Below, in pieces: positions 60,670-64,000 of a DNA stretch of 64,000 nucleotides; positions within the stretch are counted from its first letter, which is position 1, and every line of letters starts with the position of its first letter. The stretch is from contig JANQJU010000098.1 in the NCBI GenBank assembly GCA_028281495.1, positions 186,001 through 250,000 of the forward strand. Reading direction: 5' to 3'. A program made the translations under genes and the position numbers. The notes beneath the pieces were generated by a model. That model ran no database searches and was not told the origin of the DNA. It was given only the letters and a program-made list of their open reading frames with translations. This stretch comes from SAR324 cluster bacterium (lineage in GTDB: Bacteria > SAR324 > NAC60-12).

Positions 60670-63654
60670 ATGATTCATCGTATTGAAATCATCATTCAAT
60701 CCCATCTTACCGATCCGCATGGATCCAAAATTTTGCAAGGCATCCAGCACCTTCACCCCTATCCTGTAAAAAATGTGCGAACCTTGGCAGCCTACGTGTT
60801 CGAGGATGCAAGCTTGGATACAACTAAACTAAGCTCTTTATGTCAGGAAGTGCTGGCTGATCCCGTTTTGCACGAAAGCCAAGTGAACGGATTTTTTGGA
60901 GATCACGTCGACTTTGATTGGTATGTGGAAGTGGGGTTTCGTCCCGGAGTGACTGACAACGTAGGACGCACCGCCCAAGAAACTTTTGAGCTATGGCTCC
61001 AACGTCCCTTACCGGAAGGGCATCATGTGCATTCGATGCGAGGCTATTTCTTCACAGGCTCCCTCAGTCGCGATGATGTGCAAACAATCACCGATCAATT
61101 GTTACGCAACGACTTGATTGAATCGGCACAAATGATTCCCAAGGCGGAGTGGGAACATTCCAAAGCTGCCTTATGTATGATCCCAGAAGTGAAATTGCAG
61201 GAATCGATTCGGGTGGAAACCTTTGATTTCCTATCCGTAGACGCCTTGATGGAACTCAGCCGTCAACGCACGTTGGCCCTGAATGCCCAGGAAGCCGAAA
61301 CGATTTTAAACTATTTCGCACAACCGGCAGTGCGTCAACGTCGTGTGGCAGAGGGGATTTCCGAGCAACCCACCGATGTGGAGTTGGAAGTGTTGGCCCA
61401 GACGTGGTCAGAACACTGCAAACATAAAATCTTCAATGCTTCTGTCACCTACACTGACACCACTTCGGGGGAAACCGAACAGATCCATTCGCTGTATAAG
61501 ACCTATGTGAAAGCTTCCACAGCTAAGATCCGAGAAGCTATGGGAGAAAACGATTGGTGTATTTCGGTATTCTCCGACAATGCGGGAGTGATTCGTTTCA
61601 ACGATGATTGGAATGTGGCGATGAAAGTAGAAACTCACAATTCTCCCTCAGCTCTCGATCCCTATGGTGGGGCGTTGACCGGAATTGTTGGAGTGAATCG
61701 AGATATCATTGGCACGGGCATGGGCGCACAAATGGTGTTCAATACCGATGTGTTCTGTTTTGCTTCCCCTTTCTACGACAAGCCAATTCCAGAAAAGCTG
61801 ATGCACCCCGAACGGATTTTCGAAGGGGTGCGCTTGGGCGTAGAGCATGGGGGTAACAAATCTGGAATTCCAACCGTCAACGGAACCTTAGTCTTTCATG
61901 AAAGGTTTCTGGGGAAACCCTTGGTGTTTTGTGGAACGGGGGGCCTCATGCCTGCTCAGATCAATGGACAACCGTCTCATGAAAAAAGTGTGAATCCAGG
62001 GGATTCCATTGTGATGGTGGGAGGCCGTATTGGCAAAGATGGCATTCATGGAGCTACGTTTTCTTCCGAAGCCTTGCATGAGGGGTCTCCTGCAACGGCT
62101 GTTCAAATCGGTGATCCGATTGTGCAGAAGCGGATGTACGATTTCTTGCTCAGAGCACGAGACCTGGGATTGTATCGGTGTATCACCGACAATGGCGCAG
62201 GAGGACTCTCTTCTTCAGTGGGAGAAATGGCTCAATTTTCCAATGGATGTCATTTACACCTAGAAAAGGCTCCATTGAAGTATCCAGGGTTGCAGCCGTG
62301 GGAAATCTTCATTTCGGAAGCGCAAGAGCGCATGACGCTAGCCGTTCCTCCTGAATCGCTAGCCCGTTTTTTAGAACTTTCGGAATCCATGAGTGTGGAA
62401 TCCACTGTCTTGGGGGAGTTCAATGATTCTGGCTTCCTGAAAGCAACCTACAATGGAAACATCGTCGCGTTTGTGGACATGGAATTTCTGCACGATGGCT
62501 TACCACCCATGCAGCTCAAAGCCGTCTGGTCTCCCCCTGTTCTAGAAGAACCCGCCATTGCTGCGCCAAATGATCTCACCGAAACGTTGCATGCCCTGCT
62601 GGGACGACTCAATATTTGTAGTAAAGAACGAGTCATCCGGCAGTATGACCATGAGGTGCAAGGCGGGAGCGTGATCAAACCTTTGGTTGGGGTGCACAAT
62701 GATGGGCCAAGCGATGCTGCGGTGATACGCCCCATTTTGGAGTCCATGGAAGGATTGGCGATTGCCAATGGTATTTGCCCCCGGTACAGCGATCTCGACA
62801 CCTACCACATGATGACCTGTGCTATTGATGAAGCCGTGCGCAATATCATCGCTGTGGGAGGAAGCCTGGAACAGATTGCAGGATTAGATAATTTTTGCTG
62901 GTGTGACCCAATAGAGTCTCCTCACAATCCCGATGGTGCCTACAAAATGGCTCAATTGGTTCGAGCCAATCAGGCTCTTTATGATTTGACCACGCTGTAT
63001 GGGGTCCCCTGCATATCAGGCAAAGATAGCATGAAAAACGACTACCGGTTTGGCGAGATCCATATCGCGATTCCACCCACGGTCTTATTTTCCACGGTGG
63101 GCAAAATTCCAGATGTGCGCAAAACCATTACCATGGATGCCAAAACGGCTGGAGATGTCGTTTATGTGTTGGGGGACACCAAGTCCGAACTGGGTGGCTC
63201 AGAATATTATGATTATAAAGGTTACTTAGGAAAAAACGTTCCCCAAGTCGATGGGAACACGGCCAAAGCGCGCTACGAAAAGGTCAGTGAAGCGGTTGGG
63301 GCCGGATTGCTACGTTCTTGTCACGATTGTTCCGATGGTGGGCTCGCGGTGGCTCTTGCCGAAACTGCATTTGCCGGGGGCTTGGGGATGCAGCTTGATC
63401 TGACCTCCGTATTAGAACATCACGCACTGACTCCTGATGTGTTTCTGTTCTCGGAGTCGCAAAGCCGCTTTGTTGTCACCGTAGCACCGACCCATTGTGA
63501 AGCCTTCGAATCCATGTTTGCTGGACAAGCCTGTTATCGCTTGGGCGAAGTGACCGAATTGTCCGCATTTGTAATCATGGCTCATGAAAGAACAATCATT
63601 CGTAGCAAGGTCGATGATCTGAAATTCAGCTGGCAGAAAACGTTGCAAGCTTGA
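60670..63654 (+). CDS. purL: Phosphoribosylformylglycinamidine synthase, fused PurS-PurL
   Basis: PurL forms formylglycinamidine ribonucleotide from FGAR, ATP and ammonia in purine synthesis. The 994-residue protein has two PurS-like stretches in its first about 180 residues (I-I-I-Q-S-H-L-T-D-P-H-G and V-E-V-G-F-R-P-G-V-T-D-N), then the PurL body with S-E-H-C-K-H near residue 248, G-G-N-K-S-G-I-P-T-V-N-G near residue 393, and late motifs of the second half (G-G-L-S-S-S-V, H-D-C-S-D-G-G-L-A-V-A). The glutaminase is not fused: PurQ begins 50 bases downstream. This intermediate layout (PurS fused, PurQ free) is what I remember from deltaproteobacteria. Confidence 0.96.
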   Translation: MIHRIEIIIQSHLTDPHGSKILQGIQHLHPYPVKNVRTLAAYVFEDASLDTTKLSSLCQEVLADPVLHESQVNGFFGDHVDFDWYVEVGFRPGVTDNVGRTAQETFELWLQRPLPEGHHVHSMRGYFFTGSLSRDDVQTITDQLLRNDLIESAQMIPKAEWEHSKAALCMIPEVKLQESIRVETFDFLSVDALMELSRQRTLALNAQEAETILNYFAQPAVRQRRVAEGISEQPTDVELEVLAQTWSEHCKHKIFNASVTYTDTTSGETEQIHSLYKTYVKASTAKIREAMGENDWCISVFSDNAGVIRFNDDWNVAMKVETHNSPSALDPYGGALTGIVGVNRDIIGTGMGAQMVFNTDVFCFASPFYDKPIPEKLMHPERIFEGVRLGVEHGGNKSGIPTVNGTLVFHERFLGKPLVFCGTGGLMPAQINGQPSHEKSVNPGDSIVMVGGRIGKDGIHGATFSSEALHEGSPATAVQIGDPIVQKRMYDFLLRARDLGLYRCITDNGAGGLSSSVGEMAQFSNGCHLHLEKAPLKYPGLQPWEIFISEAQERMTLAVPPESLARFLELSESMSVESTVLGEFNDSGFLKATYNGNIVAFVDMEFLHDGLPPMQLKAVWSPPVLEEPAIAAPNDLTETLHALLGRLNICSKERVIRQYDHEVQGGSVIKPLVGVHNDGPSDAAVIRPILESMEGLAIANGICPRYSDLDTYHMMTCAIDEAVRNIIAVGGSLEQIAGLDNFCWCDPIESPHNPDGAYKMAQLVRANQALYDLTTLYGVPCISGKDSMKNDYRFGEIHIAIPPTVLFSTVGKIPDVRKTITMDAKTAGDVVYVLGDTKSELGGSEYYDYKGYLGKNVPQVDGNTAKARYEKVSEAVGAGLLRSCHDCSDGGLAVALAETAFAGGLGMQLDLTSVLEHHALTPDVFLFSESQSRFVVTVAPTHCEAFESMFAGQACYRLGEVTELSAFVIMAHERTIIRSKVDDLKFSWQKTLQA

Positions 63655-63704
63655 TTCATCTCTTCTTCACTTTTTCGAAACACAACCTTAACAATTGAAA
63701 AACC

Positions 63705-64000
63705 ATGGCAACCCCGAAAACATTAATATTGTCCGGCTACGGTTTGAACTGCGAACGTGAAACGGCTCATAGTTGTCGTCTGGCCGGAGGAAGCACTGTG
63801 GATGTGGTGCATCTTTCTGAATTGACCGGAGGCAACGTGCAATTGCAGGATTATCAATTTTTGATCTGCATTGGTGGGTTTTTAGACGGCGATGATTTAG
63901 GGGCAGGACGTGTGGGAGCAAATCGTTTCAAGCACAGTGTGTTGAGTAGCGGGCAACATCGACTGCAAGATCAACTGCGAGAATTTGTCGAGCAAGGAAA
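63705..64000 (+). CDS. purQ: PurQ, glutaminase subunit, 5' part only
   Basis: The gene runs off the right edge; 98 residues are visible. They start T-L-I-L-S-G-Y-G-L-N-C-E-R-E-T-A-H-S-C-R-L-A-G-G and continue L-I-C-I-G-G-F-L-D-G-D-D-L-G-A-G, the beginning of PurQ class I amidotransferases. The nucleophile Cys would lie just beyond the window. It follows purL by 50 bases with the same orientation, supplying ammonia to the PurS-PurL subunit. Confidence 0.95.
   Translation, partial: MATPKTLILSGYGLNCERETAHSCRLAGGSTVDVVHLSELTGGNVQLQDYQFLICIGGFLDGDDLGAGRVGANRFKHSVLSSGQHRLQDQLREFVEQG

Overview
The window looks like chromosomal DNA of a motile Gram-negative bacterium. There are lipobox lipoproteins, a C-terminal-Phe outer-membrane barrel, two chemoreceptors and three receiver-type regulators. 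The PurS-PurL fusion followed by a separate PurQ, together with PilZ proteins and TRAP-TAXI transport, fits a deltaproteobacterium-like (Desulfobacterota, SAR324 or related) lineage. That placement is an inference; no rRNA or tRNA gene is visible to test it.

Layout. 1-5.1 kb: secreted and surface proteins (Ig-like repeats, a leucine-rich-repeat lipoprotein with a probable frameshift, another lipoprotein), then moeA and a PilZ protein. 5.5-12 kb: a large coiled-coil protein with degenerate receiver-like segments, a TSUP permease, a crotonase fusion and a PilZ-DUF2225 protein. 12.4-17.1 kb is an accessory island. It holds a 9-repeat CRISPR array without cas genes, a decayed transposase, parDE with an internally deleted toxin, a PD-(D/E)XK (Rpn-like) protein, the C-terminal stump of an AAA ATPase between 14-bp direct repeats, and an RNA ligase. 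17.2-18.6 kb: DoxX and SDR genes with overlapping ends. 19-28.8 kb: a sensory and transport block (membrane ATPase-like regulator, CitA/DcuS-type kinase and regulator, TAXI receptor, chemoreceptor, fused TRAP permease). 28.9-36.1 kb: an orphan LuxI-like synthase, GNAT, lacZ divergent from an AraC regulator, hicB with a deleted hicA, and prmC. 36.4-40 kb: nhaA and a second chemoreceptor. 40-60 kb: a dispersed Pel exopolysaccharide locus. 60.3-64 kb: a Dabb protein, purL and the start of purQ.

The main system is the Pel locus. A minus-strand operon carries pelA-hydrolase, pelD, pelE, pelF and pelG. A divergent plus-strand pair carries an FGE/SUMF1-like protein and the pelA-deacetylase. About 5.5 kb further on, pelB is split into a TPR gene and a beta-barrel gene. 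Both PelA and PelB, single proteins in the Pseudomonas system, are therefore two genes here; I see no pelC. PelD keeps an RxxD c-di-GMP-binding motif but has lost GGDEF.

A second theme is many short tandem repeats (12-36 bp periods), mostly between genes but also inside lacZ and the PD-(D/E)XK gene. A third is that both toxin-antitoxin loci have an intact antitoxin and a toxin that has lost its middle. The most unusual single genes are the LuxI-like synthase without a LuxR partner, the crotonase fusion lacking both catalytic glutamates, and the membrane protein joining a degenerate receiver to a GHKL-like domain.
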